NCBI RefSeq assembly: GCF_039523755.1
Contig: NZ_BAAAFX010000014.1
Location: 167,959-231,958, forward strand
DNA from: Tatumella terrea
GTDB lineage: Bacteria; Pseudomonadota; Gammaproteobacteria; Enterobacterales; Enterobacteriaceae
DNA length: 64,000 nucleotides
Direction of reading: 5' to 3'
Shown: positions 1 through 9,001 of the stretch, one piece after another
How positions within the stretch are numbered: position 1 is the first letter of the stretch
How the letters are laid out: the number at the start of each line of letters is the position of its first letter
Translations under genes and position numbers: made by a program
The notes under the pieces: generated by a model
The model's input: only the letters and a program-made list of their open reading frames with translations
Told to the model about the DNA's origin: nothing
Database searches by the model: none

Positions 1-1183
1 GCAGGCCCAGTTCCAGACCAATTTTACGCACTTCGTCTTTAAACAATTCTTTCAGCGGCTCCACCAGCCCCATCTTCATCTCTTTCGGTAAACCGCCCAC
101 ATTGTGGTGTGATTTAATCACGTGCGCTTTACCGGTCGCGGATGCCGCAGATTCGATAACATCCGGATAGATAGTGCCCTGGGCCAGCCATTTCACGTTA
201 TCCAGTTTCAGTGCTTCTTCGTCGAAGACTTCAACAAAGACGCGACCGATGGTTTTACGTTTGGCTTCAGGCTCATCGATGCCTGCCAGCGCGTCCAGGA
301 AGCGGTTTTCTGCAGGCACATGCACGATATTCAGACCGAAACGATCACCGAACATCTCCATCACCTGCTCTGCTTCATTCAGACGCAGCAGACCGTTATC
401 CACAAACACACAGGTCAGGCGTGAACCGATAGCACGGTGCAGAAGCAGCGCCGTCACTGAGGAATCCACCCCACCGGATAATCCCAGAATCACCTGATCA
501 TCACCGACCTGCTCGCTCAGACGGGCAACCGCGTCATCGATAATTTTCGCCGGCGTCCACAAGGCTTCACACTGACAGATATCGATGATAAAGCGTTGTA
601 ACAGCGCCATCCCCTGACGGGTATGTGTCACTTCCGGGTGGAACTGTACGCCGTAGAAACGCTTCTCTTCGTTCGCCATAATGGCAAACGGGCAGGTTTC
701 CGTACTGGCAACGGTGACAAAATCATCAGGGATAGCCGTGACTTTGTCGCCGTGGCTCATCCAGACATCCAGCAGGGGCTGTCCGGCCGCATTCAGAGTA
801 TCCTGAATACCTTTCACCAGTGCGCTGTCTGTTTTAATTTCGACCTGAGCAAAACCGAATTCACGCTCTGAAGAGCCCTGAACTTTACCCCCCAGCTGCA
901 TTGCCATGGTCTGCATACCATAACAAACACCCAGTACAGGAACGCCGGCGGTAAAGACATATTCAGGGGCACGCGGGCTGTTTTCTTCGGTGGTGCTTTC
1001 CGGGCCGCCGGAAAGAATAATGCCGTTTGGATTAAACTGGCGGATCTGCTCTTCGGTAACATCCCAGGCCCACAGTTCACAGTATACGCCCAGTTCACGG
1101 ACACGACGTGCCACCAGCTGCGTGTACTGAGACCCGAAATCGAGGATCAGAATACGATGTTTATGAATATTTTCCGTCGTCAT
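1..1183 (-). CDS. guaA: GMP synthase (glutamine-hydrolysing), 3' end outside window
   Basis: Converts XMP to GMP using ATP and glutamine, the last step of guanine nucleotide synthesis. The leftward frame starts with ATG at 1183 (protein begins MTTENIHKHRILILDFGSQY) and runs off the window edge after 394 codons; the family is about 525 residues, so the C-terminal dimerisation part is missing only because of the window. The glutamine amidotransferase nucleophile is visible in GVCYGMQTM, and the ATP-pyrophosphatase P-loop in LGLSGGVDSS. It lies 69 bases downstream of guaB in the usual guaBA operon. Near identity to enterobacterial GuaA makes the call secure. Confidence 0.97.
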   Translation of the reverse strand, partial: MTTENIHKHRILILDFGSQYTQLVARRVRELGVYCELWAWDVTEEQIRQFNPNGIILSGGPESTTEENSPRAPEYVFTAGVPVLGVCYGMQTMAMQLGGKVQGSSEREFGFAQVEIKTDSALVKGIQDTLNAAGQPLLDVWMSHGDKVTAIPDDFVTVASTETCPFAIMANEEKRFYGVQFHPEVTHTRQGMALLQRFIIDICQCEALWTPAKIIDDAVARLSEQVGDDQVILGLSGGVDSSVTALLLHRAIGSRLTCVFVDNGLLRLNEAEQVMEMFGDRFGLNIVHVPAENRFLDALAGIDEPEAKRKTIGRVFVEVFDEEALKLDNVKWLAQGTIYPDVIESAASATGKAHVIKSHHNVGGLPKEMKMGLVEPLKELFKDEVRKIGLELGL

Positions 1184-1215
1184 TACAGTTTTCCAGGCAA
1201 TAAATTTACTTAAAA

Positions 1216-1234
1216 CGCCCGGCATGACCGGGCG
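1216..1234 (-). terminator. guaB-guaA intercistronic hairpin
   Basis: A 7-bp perfect GC stem (CGCCCGG / CCGGGCG, 5-base loop) is followed on the minus strand by only four T residues. It sits between guaB and guaA, which are normally cotranscribed, so it may act as a partial terminator or an mRNA-stabilising hairpin rather than an operon end. Confidence 0.4.
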
Positions 1235-1252
1235 ATGAGGATAAGAAAGAGA

Positions 1253-2719
1253 TTAAGAGCCTGTACGGTAGTTAGGCGCTTCTTTGGTGATGGTTACATC
1301 ATGAACGTGGCTTTCAGAGATACCCGCGCCGCTGATACGAACAAATTCAGCTTTGGTACGCAGGTCATCAATCGTCTGACAACCGGTCAGACCCATACAT
1401 GAACGCAGTCCGCCCATCTGCTGATGGATGATCTCTTTCATACGGCCTTTGTAAGCCACCCGACCTTCAATACCTTCCGGGACCAGTTTGTCCGCCGCGT
1501 TATCAGTCTGGAAGTAACGGTCAGAAGAACCTTTAGACATGGCACCCAGTGAGCCCATACCACGGTAAGATTTGAATGAACGTCCCTGGTAGAGTTCAAT
1601 CTCACCCGGAGACTCTTCTGTCCCGGCCAGCATTGACCCCACCATCACGCAGGAAGCTCCTGCGGCAATCGCTTTAGCGATATCACCGGAGAAACGGATA
1701 CCACCGTCGGCAATGACAGGAATACCGGTTCCTTCCAGGGCGTCGACAGCGTCTGCCACGGCTGAAATCTGAGGAACACCGACACCGGTCACAATACGGG
1801 TGGTACAGATTGACCCCGGGCCGATACCTACTTTAACTGCGCTCACGCCTGCGTCAGCCAGCGCTTTCGCACCGTTAGCTGTCGCGACGTTACCGCCAAT
1901 AATTTCCAGGTCAGGATATTTCGCACGGGTTTCACGGATACGTTGCAGAACCCCTTCAGAGTGACCGTGAGAGGAGTCGATCAGCAGAACATCAACACCT
2001 GCAGCCACCAGCGCATCTACACGCTCTTCGTTACCGGCACCGGCACCGACAGCTGCACCGACACGCAAACGCCCCTGTGCATCTTTACAGGCGTTAGGTT
2101 TACGTTCAGCTTTCTGGAAGTCTTTTACGGTGATCATGCCTTTCAGATGGAATGCAGCATCCACCACCAGCGCTTTCTCGATACGCTTTTCATGCATCTT
2201 CTGCAGAACGACTTCGCGGGATTCACCTTCTTTCACGGTGACCAGGCGCTCTTTCGGCGTCATCACTGCAGAAACAGGCTGGTTCAGGTCAGTCACGAAA
2301 CGAACATCACGGCCGGTAATAATCCCGACCAGTTCATTTTCGGCGTTCACCACCGGATAGCCGGCGAAACCGTTGATTTCGGTCAGGCGCTTAACGTCCA
2401 GCAGTGAAGTCGTCGGCAGTACGGTCTGAGGTTCAGTCACCACACCACTTTCATACTTTTTCACTTTACGAACTTCGTCGGCCTGACGATCGATAGGCAT
2501 GTTTTTATGAATAAAGCCGAGACCACCTTCCTGTGCCAGCGCAATCGCCAGACGGGCTTCGGTGACGGTGTCCATTGCTGCGGAAACCATCGGAATGTTT
2601 AAACGTATATTTTTAGTCAGTTTTGTACCGAGTTCTGCGGTGTTCGGCAGGACGGTAGAGTGAGCAGGAACGAGTAAAACATCGTCAAATGTGAGGGCTT
2701 CTTTAATGATTCGTAGCAT
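1253..2719 (-). CDS. guaB: IMP dehydrogenase
   Basis: NAD-dependent oxidation of IMP to XMP, the committed step to guanine nucleotides. The 488-residue protein has the family length of E. coli GuaB. The catalytic cysteine loop GPGSICTTRIVTG is present, the CBS pair lies at about residues 93-200 inside the TIM barrel, and the active-site flap region (SYRGMGSLGAM) is intact. First gene of guaBA; a PurR-like operator lies about 50 bases upstream. No sign of damage. Confidence 0.98.
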   Translation of the reverse strand: MLRIIKEALTFDDVLLVPAHSTVLPNTAELGTKLTKNIRLNIPMVSAAMDTVTEARLAIALAQEGGLGFIHKNMPIDRQADEVRKVKKYESGVVTEPQTVLPTTSLLDVKRLTEINGFAGYPVVNAENELVGIITGRDVRFVTDLNQPVSAVMTPKERLVTVKEGESREVVLQKMHEKRIEKALVVDAAFHLKGMITVKDFQKAERKPNACKDAQGRLRVGAAVGAGAGNEERVDALVAAGVDVLLIDSSHGHSEGVLQRIRETRAKYPDLEIIGGNVATANGAKALADAGVSAVKVGIGPGSICTTRIVTGVGVPQISAVADAVDALEGTGIPVIADGGIRFSGDIAKAIAAGASCVMVGSMLAGTEESPGEIELYQGRSFKSYRGMGSLGAMSKGSSDRYFQTDNAADKLVPEGIEGRVAYKGRMKEIIHQQMGGLRSCMGLTGCQTIDDLRTKAEFVRISGAGISESHVHDVTITKEAPNYRTGS

Positions 2720-2770
2720 AGCAATATCTCGACCTGGAAGTGATAAAATATTGCCGCGGCATTATACAGG

Positions 2771-2786
2771 GGGGAACCGTTTGCCT
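2771..2786 (-). promoter_or_regulatory. Predicted PurR operator for guaBA
   Basis: Read on the minus strand, AGGCAAACGGTTCCCC keeps the central GCAAACGGTT-C core of the PurR consensus (ACGCAAACGGTTTCGT), with the outer positions diverged. It lies about 50 bases upstream of the guaB start, where PurR represses guaBA in enterobacteria. The guaB-xseA gap (2720-2878) must also carry the divergent xseA promoter. Confidence 0.55.
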
Positions 2787-2878
2787 CCAGCTTTTTTTAT
2801 AAAAAACTCTTGATACTTCATTCAGGCAATGTAGTATCGGCTAATTAACCCGCTGATTTATTATTTGATCTTCATCAC

Positions 2879-4270
2879 ATGTTGAATGACGAAAACACCA
2901 AAATTTTCTCAGTCAGTCGCCTGAATGCGACCGTCCGCCGGTTGCTGGAACATGAGATGGGTCGTGTCTGGCTGACTGCCGAAATATCTAACTTTACCCG
3001 GCCGGCTTCGGGACATTGGTACTTTACCCTGAAAGACGATAACGCTCAGGTGCGCAGTGCCATGTTCCGTAACAGTAATCAGCGGGTCAGCTTTCGGCCG
3101 CAAAATGGTCAGCAGGTGCTGGTACGCGCCACAGTAACCTTATATGACCCGCGGGGTGATTATCAGCTGATCGTCGAAAGTATGCAGCCTGCCGGTGAAG
3201 GGCTTCTTCAGCAGCAATTTCTTGAGCTGAAAACCCGGCTGGATACTGAAGGCCTGTTTGCCACACAGCATAAACAGCCACTCCCCTCGCCTGCGGGTCA
3301 GATCGGGGTCATTACCTCTGCCAGCGGCGCGGCTCTGCATGATATTTTACAGGTGTTACGCCGCAGGGACCCTTCTTTACCGGTGGTCATCTACCCTACC
3401 GCCGTGCAGGGTAACGAAGCGGCTTCCGGGATCGTCCGGGCTATTGAGCTGGCTAACCAGCGCCGGGAATGTGATGTCCTGATTGTCGGTCGTGGGGGCG
3501 GCTCTCTGGAAGATCTGTGGTGTTTTAACGATGAACGTGTTGCCAGAGCTGTTTTTGCCAGTAAAATCCCGGTCGTAAGTGCAGTGGGTCATGAAACCGA
3601 CGTCACCATCTGTGATTTTGTGGCTGACCTGCGCGCACCAACCCCGTCTGCTGCCGCCGAACTGGTCAGCCGTAACCAGACCGAACTCCTGCGTCAGTTG
3701 CTGTCACAGCAACAGCAAATGGAAATGGCGATGGATTACTATCTGGCACGCCGTCAGCAAAACTTCAGCCAGCTCGGACACCGGCTTAACCAGCAGCATC
3801 CGCAATTACGCCTTTCACGCCAGCAAACGCTGTTATTACAGCAGCAGCGTCAGCTACAGTCGGCCATGCAGCAACAGTTGCAGCAGCATAGCCAGCATTT
3901 TGAACAGCTCTCACAACGTCTACAGCGCCGTCAGCCACAGCCGCTGATCTATCAGGGGTCGCGGCAACTGAGCGAAGCCCGTTATCGCTTGCAACAGGCA
4001 CTGGAAAAGAAACTCAGTGGCACCCGGCAGCGCTTCGGGACCCTGGCCGTACAGCTGGAAAGTGCCAGTCCGCTGGCAACACTGGCGCGCGGGTTTAGTG
4101 TGACGACCGCAAGTAACGGGGATGTCATCAAAGAAACCCGTCAGGTACAGACGGGAGAGACCCTGCGAACACGCCTGAATGATGGCTGGGTGGAAAGTGA
4201 AATCACGGCGATTACCCCCCAAAAAGCGGCCAGGCGTCCGCGTAAACCCCGCGTCCCTTCCGCAGAGTGA
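2879..4270 (+). CDS. xseA: Exodeoxyribonuclease VII large subunit
   Basis: Large subunit of the XseA-XseB single-strand exonuclease, which degrades ssDNA to oligonucleotides in mismatch repair. Of 463 residues (E. coli 456), the first ~100 form the OB-fold nucleic-acid domain (ISNFTRPASGHWYFTLKDD), followed by the catalytic domain with GRGGGSLEDLW and VGHETDVTICDFVADLRAPTP, then a glutamine-rich coiled coil (about 275-375). The ATG at 2879 matches the family start. Divergent from guaB, as in E. coli. Confidence 0.97.
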   Translation: MLNDENTKIFSVSRLNATVRRLLEHEMGRVWLTAEISNFTRPASGHWYFTLKDDNAQVRSAMFRNSNQRVSFRPQNGQQVLVRATVTLYDPRGDYQLIVESMQPAGEGLLQQQFLELKTRLDTEGLFATQHKQPLPSPAGQIGVITSASGAALHDILQVLRRRDPSLPVVIYPTAVQGNEAASGIVRAIELANQRRECDVLIVGRGGGSLEDLWCFNDERVARAVFASKIPVVSAVGHETDVTICDFVADLRAPTPSAAAELVSRNQTELLRQLLSQQQQMEMAMDYYLARRQQNFSQLGHRLNQQHPQLRLSRQQTLLLQQQRQLQSAMQQQLQQHSQHFEQLSQRLQRRQPQPLIYQGSRQLSEARYRLQQALEKKLSGTRQRFGTLAVQLESASPLATLARGFSVTTASNGDVIKETRQVQTGETLRTRLNDGWVESEITAITPQKAARRPRKPRVPSAE

Positions 4271-4474
4271 TCTTACCCATACTGAAAACCACGACCGGGG
4301 CCCCGTCTGCCGGCAGAAACGGCTCTTTGCTTTTCTGTATGAAACCGGGGATCAGCGAGCCCGGTATGTTATCAGGCGCGTTGCAAACCCTTTTTATCTT
4401 TAAGGCCTCCTGTCACGCAGCACGCATTTCGCCAGCCTGACAATTGCGCTTCTCACAACCAAAACGAATGAAAC

Positions 4475-4498
4475 GGCCTTGCGTAGAGATTCCGGTAC
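4475..4498 (+). repeat. Direct repeat copy 1
   Basis: A 24-base segment (core TTGCGTAGAGATTCCGGTAC) identical to 4613-4636. Similarity extends to the left imperfectly (CCAAAACGAATGAAAC versus CCGAAACCGGATGATAA), giving a roughly 40-base imperfect unit. Function unknown. Confidence 0.85.
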
Positions 4499-4612
4499 GC
4501 ACGGATGAATGAATCGTGTTTCGGTCCTGTGCCGCTGCCTTACGGCACAGAAGTGAACCATCGCAGCTATTGACCGGTCATACCACTTATCAAATCCGAA
4601 ACCGGATGATAA

Positions 4613-4636
4613 GGCCTTGCGTAGAGATTCCGGTAC
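4613..4636 (+). repeat. Direct repeat copy 2
   Basis: Second exact copy of the 24-base segment at 4475-4498, with the same degenerate left extension. The right flanks (GCACGGATG versus AGGGCCGTC) are unrelated. Confidence 0.85.
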
Positions 4637-4690
4637 AGGGCCGTCCGGGATTACCGGTATCGGTGTTTATCCCGGAGGCCGATGACTGAA

Positions 4691-5179
4691 CTAAGACTGA
4701 TAGTCGCGAAGAAACACGGTCAGGACATCTTTCGGGGCAATGCCGCCGCTGCTCTGAATCAGCCAGCCAACCGCGCCGCGGTGATAGGTTCCGTGAAACA
4801 GGATATGATTAACCATGTCCATCAACTGCATTTCGCCTTCACCGCCATCGACAAAAGTAAAGCGGATCACTTTCCCGAATTCCTCTTCAGATAGTGCAGA
4901 AATAAACGCGATATACTCGTCAGTGCTCTCCCTGAAGGCTGTCATCAGTTCTTCCGCTGTCGGGGTTTCCGGGGTATTCAGGGCCTGATAACCATGTGCA
5001 CGGCCGGCGATATTGGCACGGAATATCCGGTCCACCACATAAATATGGTTCATCAGACGAAGCATCAGATGATGCTCTTTCGGATACAACGCCGAATCGA
5101 TCCCTGTTATCGCGTCCAATGTCGCGGCATCTGCCCAGCGCTTATAGGCCAGTAGTTTAATCAGTGTCTGTTTGTCCAT
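4691..5179 (-). CDS. DinB-family metal-binding protein
   Basis: A 162-residue protein of the DinB/YfiT four-helix superfamily. The expected metal triad is visible as His45 (RLMNHI) and His129/His133 (FHGTYHRG). Family members include thiol S-transferases and nuclease-like or uncharacterised proteins, so the substrate cannot be stated. ATG at 5179 is preferred over the GTG three bases upstream because it overlaps the yfgJ stop (TGATG), implying translational coupling. E. coli has no such gene between xseA and yfgJ. Confidence 0.85.
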   Translation of the reverse strand: MDKQTLIKLLAYKRWADAATLDAITGIDSALYPKEHHLMLRLMNHIYVVDRIFRANIAGRAHGYQALNTPETPTAEELMTAFRESTDEYIAFISALSEEEFGKVIRFTFVDGGEGEMQLMDMVNHILFHGTYHRGAVGWLIQSSGGIAPKDVLTVFLRDYQS

Positions 5180-5433
5180 CACTCATCCCTTTTCATCTGT
5201 GTCTCGTTACCGGGTTTCTCTGCTCCGGCCCGCGGTACCACCGTCGTCCGGGACTGTAAGCCGTGCTGCGGGCAGAAATAATCGACAGCCCCGCACGCCT
5301 TAAGAACCTCCAGCGCCTGATGGCAGACCGGGCAGCAGGGTTGCTTAAGATAGTGTCGCTGACACTGCGGACAGATAAATTCATGATCTTTTTCCGACAA
5401 CGGGATCTGACAGTGAAGACAGACAGAGTTCAT
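5179..5433 (-). CDS. yfgJ: YfgJ-like zinc-ribbon protein
   Basis: An 84-residue protein related to E. coli YfgJ (71 residues), sharing LKACGAVDYFC. Cysteine pairs CLHC, CPQC and CPVC, then C-G and FCPQHG, indicate two zinc ribbons. Function unknown. The ATG at 5433 is preferred to an upstream in-frame codon because GGAG lies 7 bases before it and it matches the family start (MNSVCLHC). Cotranscribed with der upstream and coupled to the DinB-like gene downstream. Confidence 0.85.
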   Translation of the reverse strand: MNSVCLHCQIPLSEKDHEFICPQCQRHYLKQPCCPVCHQALEVLKACGAVDYFCPQHGLQSRTTVVPRAGAEKPGNETQMKRDE

Positions 5434-5482
5434 TATTTTCTCCGGGGCATAAAAAAGAGGACCCTCAGGCCCTCTCAATCAA

Positions 5483-6970
5483 TTAACGCTTATTCTTTTT
5501 CAGATGCGACATCAGACGCTGACGTTTACGCTGCTGGGTTGGCGTCAGCAGGTTACGTTTACCGGCGTACGGGTTTTCACCCTCTTTAAACTGGATACGG
5601 ATCGGCGTCCCCATCACATTCAGTGAGCGACGGAAGTAATTCATCAGGTAGCGTTTATAAGAATCCGGCAGATCCTTCACCTGGTTACCGTGGATCACCA
5701 CAATCGGCGGGTTATATCCCCCGGCATGGGCATATTTCAGCTTCACACGGCGACCACGAACCAGCGGCGGCTGATGGTCTTCTTCTGCCATTTTCATAAT
5801 ACGCGTCAGTAACGAGGTGTTCACACGACGTGTTGAGCTATCGTAAGCCTCGGTAATGGACTCGAACAGATTACCCACGCCGCTGCCATGCAGTGCAGAG
5901 ATAAAGTGAACACGGGCAAAATCAATAAAGCCCAGGCGATAATCCAGCGCTTCTTTGACTTCGTCTTTAATTTCCTGAGAAAGGCCGTCCCACTTATTGA
6001 CCACAATCACCAGTGATCGGCCGCTGTTCAGAATAAAGCCCAGCAGTGACAGGTCCTGATCGGAAATCCCTTCGCGTGCATCGATCACCAGCAGTACCAC
6101 GTTGGCATCTTCAATCGCCTGCAACGTTTTGATCACGGAGAACTTCTCAACCGCATCATTGACTTTACCACGCTTACGAACGCCGGCGGTGTCGATCAGC
6201 ACGTACTCACGCTCATCACGTTCCATCGGGATATAAACGCTGTCACGGGTCGTGCCAGGCATATCGTAAACCACGACACGGTCTTCACCGAGAATACGGT
6301 TGGTCAGCGTCGATTTACCCACATTCGGGCGTCCGACAATCGCCAGTTTAATCGGCAGTGTTGTCGGGTCAAAATCGTCTTCCTCATCTTCAGGGATCAG
6401 ATCCTGCTCTTCAGCTTCCACCGCAGCCCAGTATGCTTCGTTCTCTTCTTCTTCAGTCAGCGGTTCGCTGACGGTTTCTTCTGCCCAGGGTGACAGCACG
6501 GTTTCCAGTAACTGCGTGACACCACGACCGTGAGATGCCGCAATCGGGTGAATTTCCCCCATGCCCAGCGAGTAGAAGTCGACAACGGCATTATCCGGGT
6601 CCATACCGTCGGTTTTGTTAGCCACAAGGAAGGTGGCTTTTTCACGGGCACGCAGATGACGGGCAATCTGCTCATCCGCTGGCATAACCCCGGCACGGGC
6701 ATCGACCATAAACAGCACGACATCCGCTTCTTCGATAGCCATCAGCGACTGCGCGGCCATCCGGGTTTCGACCCCCTCTTCGGTGCCATCAATACCGCCG
6801 GTATCAATAACAATGTATTCCCTGCCTTCAACTTCAGCGCGCCCGTATTTACGATCACGTGTCAGACCAGGGAAATCCGCTACCAACGCATCACGGGTAC
6901 GCGTTAAACGGTTAAAAAGTGTGGATTTTCCTACGTTGGGACGTCCAACCAGCGCGACCACAGGTACCAT
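5483..6970 (-). CDS. der: Ribosome biogenesis GTPase Der (EngA)
   Basis: Essential double-GTPase that acts in 50S subunit assembly. It has 495 residues (E. coli 490). The two G domains are marked by GRPNVGKST near residue 8 and again near residue 212, separated by an acidic linker (EAEEQDLIPEDEEDDFD), and followed by a KH-like C-terminal domain ending in a basic tail (QQRKRQRLMSHLKKNKR). It lies downstream of bamB in the usual bamB-der order, with a terminator between them. Confidence 0.98.
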   Translation of the reverse strand: MVPVVALVGRPNVGKSTLFNRLTRTRDALVADFPGLTRDRKYGRAEVEGREYIVIDTGGIDGTEEGVETRMAAQSLMAIEEADVVLFMVDARAGVMPADEQIARHLRAREKATFLVANKTDGMDPDNAVVDFYSLGMGEIHPIAASHGRGVTQLLETVLSPWAEETVSEPLTEEEENEAYWAAVEAEEQDLIPEDEEDDFDPTTLPIKLAIVGRPNVGKSTLTNRILGEDRVVVYDMPGTTRDSVYIPMERDEREYVLIDTAGVRKRGKVNDAVEKFSVIKTLQAIEDANVVLLVIDAREGISDQDLSLLGFILNSGRSLVIVVNKWDGLSQEIKDEVKEALDYRLGFIDFARVHFISALHGSGVGNLFESITEAYDSSTRRVNTSLLTRIMKMAEEDHQPPLVRGRRVKLKYAHAGGYNPPIVVIHGNQVKDLPDSYKRYLMNYFRRSLNVMGTPIRIQFKEGENPYAGKRNLLTPTQQRKRQRLMSHLKKNKR

Positions 6971-7070
6971 AATAAAGCCTCATGACAAAAAAAATCGACC
7001 GAATCCGATGATTATAACGATTCCTGATACAGAGTTCAGGCAATTAACAGGAAAAACTGTCGGCCGAAGA

Positions 7071-7103
7071 AAAACGAAACGGCCCCTGCATCACAGGAGC
7101 CGT
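7071..7103 (-). terminator. Intrinsic terminator between bamB and der
   Basis: On the minus strand ACGGCTCCTG-TGATG-CAGGGGCCGT forms a stem with one mismatch, followed by TTCGTTTT. It lies just past the bamB stop and before der, so it probably attenuates readthrough; der would then need its own promoter in the 172-base gap. Confidence 0.6.
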
Positions 7104-7142
7104 CATTAACAGGTATTTGACTACCGGATTTTTACTTATCCC

Positions 7143-8324
7143 TTAACGGGTAAAGGCATAAACCTCGCCGTTTTTCGCCTGAATTAACAGCTTATCACCG
7201 GCGACGACCGGCTGGGTCTGGAACCCGGAACTGTCAACTTTCTGCTGAGCGACAAAACGACCATCGGTGGTATCCATCCAGTGCAGATAACCTTCGCCGT
7301 CACCCACCACCAGGTAGCCATTATACAGCACCGGGGAGGTCAGGTTACGGTGTAATAAACCGCTCTGACGCCAGATTTCAACACCACCGTCGATATTAAC
7401 CGCATCGACGCGGTCATTCTGATCCACCAGATAAATACGGCCATTATCGACAACCAGGTTTTTAACCCCGCCGATATCGCGTTTCCAGATGATCTGGCCC
7501 GAGCGCAGATCCAGCGCAGACAGGGAACCGTTATACGCCAGCGCATACACCACACCATTAACGATAACCGGCGTGGTATCAACATCACTCAGACGATCGA
7601 TTTCGGTCGCACCGCTTGGCTGGGAAATACGTTGCTGCCAGATAATCTGTCCCTGATTCATGATAACCGCACTCACGCGCCCGTTATCACCCCCGATAAT
7701 CGCACCGCCGTAAGCGGTCGCCGGAGCAGATTCACCACGCAGAGAGAGTGCCGGCACGTCCAGGTTGACCACCCATTTACTGGCACCGGTGCTCTGGTCC
7801 AGCGCCTGGAACATACCGTTGCTGGTATGGATCAGCACTAAACCATCGCTGACCACAGGACGGGATAACGCTTCGCCAGCCACCTGGGTCTGCCAGGCAA
7901 CCGCACCATTACTGCTGTTCAGGGCGAAGACTTTACCGTGCTCTGTACCAATATACAGCAGGTTACCCTGAACCGTGATCCCGCCGGATAACAGCGCCGG
8001 AATATTGGAAGAGAAGAAGCCGGTACGGGTGGAAAGATCAACTTTCCATTTCTGTTTACCGGTATTCGCATCCAGAGCTTCAACAATACCGTAGCGATCA
8101 GCCGCATAGACAGTATTATCCTGCCATACCGGGTGCAGATTCGAATAAAAATCACCCACACCATCGCCAACCGATTTATCCCACACCATTTTAGGGGTGA
8201 ACTGATTTACTACTTTTGGCAGGGGTGCCATTTTTACGACATCTTCTTCGCCACTGAATAGCGAACAACCGCTGAGCAAAGTGACCGAAACGAGTCCCGG
8301 CAGCAGGTATTTACGTAATTCCAT
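7143..8324 (-). CDS. bamB: Outer membrane assembly lipoprotein BamB
   Basis: Accessory lipoprotein of the BAM complex, which inserts beta-barrel proteins into the outer membrane. The 393 residues (E. coli 392) start with a lipoprotein signal (MELRKYLLPGLVSVTLLSGC, lipobox LSGC), then an eight-bladed PQQ-type beta-propeller with repeated A-D-x-x-T/S-G blade motifs (ALDANTGKQKWK, ALDQSTGASKW, ALDLRSGQIIWK). Follows yfgM by 19 bases, as in E. coli. No Asp at +2, consistent with outer-membrane sorting. Confidence 0.97.
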   Translation of the reverse strand: MELRKYLLPGLVSVTLLSGCSLFSGEEDVVKMAPLPKVVNQFTPKMVWDKSVGDGVGDFYSNLHPVWQDNTVYAADRYGIVEALDANTGKQKWKVDLSTRTGFFSSNIPALLSGGITVQGNLLYIGTEHGKVFALNSSNGAVAWQTQVAGEALSRPVVSDGLVLIHTSNGMFQALDQSTGASKWVVNLDVPALSLRGESAPATAYGGAIIGGDNGRVSAVIMNQGQIIWQQRISQPSGATEIDRLSDVDTTPVIVNGVVYALAYNGSLSALDLRSGQIIWKRDIGGVKNLVVDNGRIYLVDQNDRVDAVNIDGGVEIWRQSGLLHRNLTSPVLYNGYLVVGDGEGYLHWMDTTDGRFVAQQKVDSSGFQTQPVVAGDKLLIQAKNGEVYAFTR

Positions 8325-8343
8325 GCGCTCTCTCTTTACTGGC

Positions 8344-8961
8344 TTAGCTTAAATTATTCAATTTCATTTGCATCATCTGCTTCAGAGCCGGTGATGCATC
8401 AGAATCAATACCTTTACTCCAGGCAGCGCGGGCACCCTGCTTATCGCCTTTACTGAGCAATGCTTCGCCACGGATATCCGCACTCAGTGCCGTCCAGCTA
8501 TCGCCTTTAATGCTGTCCAGAGTCTTCAGCGCATCGTCCGCCTGGTTTTGTTGCAACTGCAGACGGGCGAGACGTAAACGCATGACTGCCTGAAGATTCG
8601 CATCATCGCTGTCTTTCAGCCCCTGCTCCAGTTGCTGAGTCGCTTTATCCAGGTGACCACCGTCGACATACACCTTAGCCAGGTTCATCGCTGCCAGAGC
8701 ACCATAAGAGCCGTGAGTCTGGTTCACAAAAGCAGCGAGCGCATCCAACGTTTCCGGCTTATCTGCATTCATGGCTTCAGATAACTGTTGGTAACGGGCC
8801 GACGTTTCCAGGGCATTACTTTCCTGATGACTGACCCAGATACGCCAGCCACCCAGGGCGGCAATACCGATCACCAGGCCAGCGGCCAGCGCTTTACCGT
8901 TGCTGGTAAAGAAGTTTCTGAGAGCAGCAGTTTGCTCTTGTTCGTTGCTGTAAACTTCCAC
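8344..8961 (-). CDS. yfgM: YfgM, inner-membrane TPR protein of the SecYEG/PpiD periplasmic chaperone network
   Basis: A 205-residue ancillary SecYEG translocon subunit that partners PpiD and also affects RcsB stability (established for E. coli YfgM, 206 residues). A short cytoplasmic N terminus is followed by one transmembrane helix (about residues 23-42, ALAAGLVIGIAALGGWRIWV) and a periplasmic TPR-like domain. The start is GTG at 8961, preceded by AGGAG, which keeps the family N terminus MEVYSNE. Sits between hisS and bamB. Confidence 0.93.
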   Translation of the reverse strand: MEVYSNEQEQTAALRNFFTSNGKALAAGLVIGIAALGGWRIWVSHQESNALETSARYQQLSEAMNADKPETLDALAAFVNQTHGSYGALAAMNLAKVYVDGGHLDKATQQLEQGLKDSDDANLQAVMRLRLARLQLQQNQADDALKTLDSIKGDSWTALSADIRGEALLSKGDKQGARAAWSKGIDSDASPALKQMMQMKLNNLS

Positions 8962-9001
8962 GCAATCCTACTCCTGTTAAAACTTAATACTTATCCCTGG
9001 C

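Larger units (their letters stand above)
4271..4690. other. Unassigned xseA-to-dinB-like intergenic region
   Basis: About 420 bases between the converging ends of xseA and the DinB-like gene with no supportable coding frame. The recognisable content is a pair of direct repeats about 138 bases apart (listed separately). No T-tracted hairpin that would clearly terminate either neighbour was seen. Confidence 0.5.
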
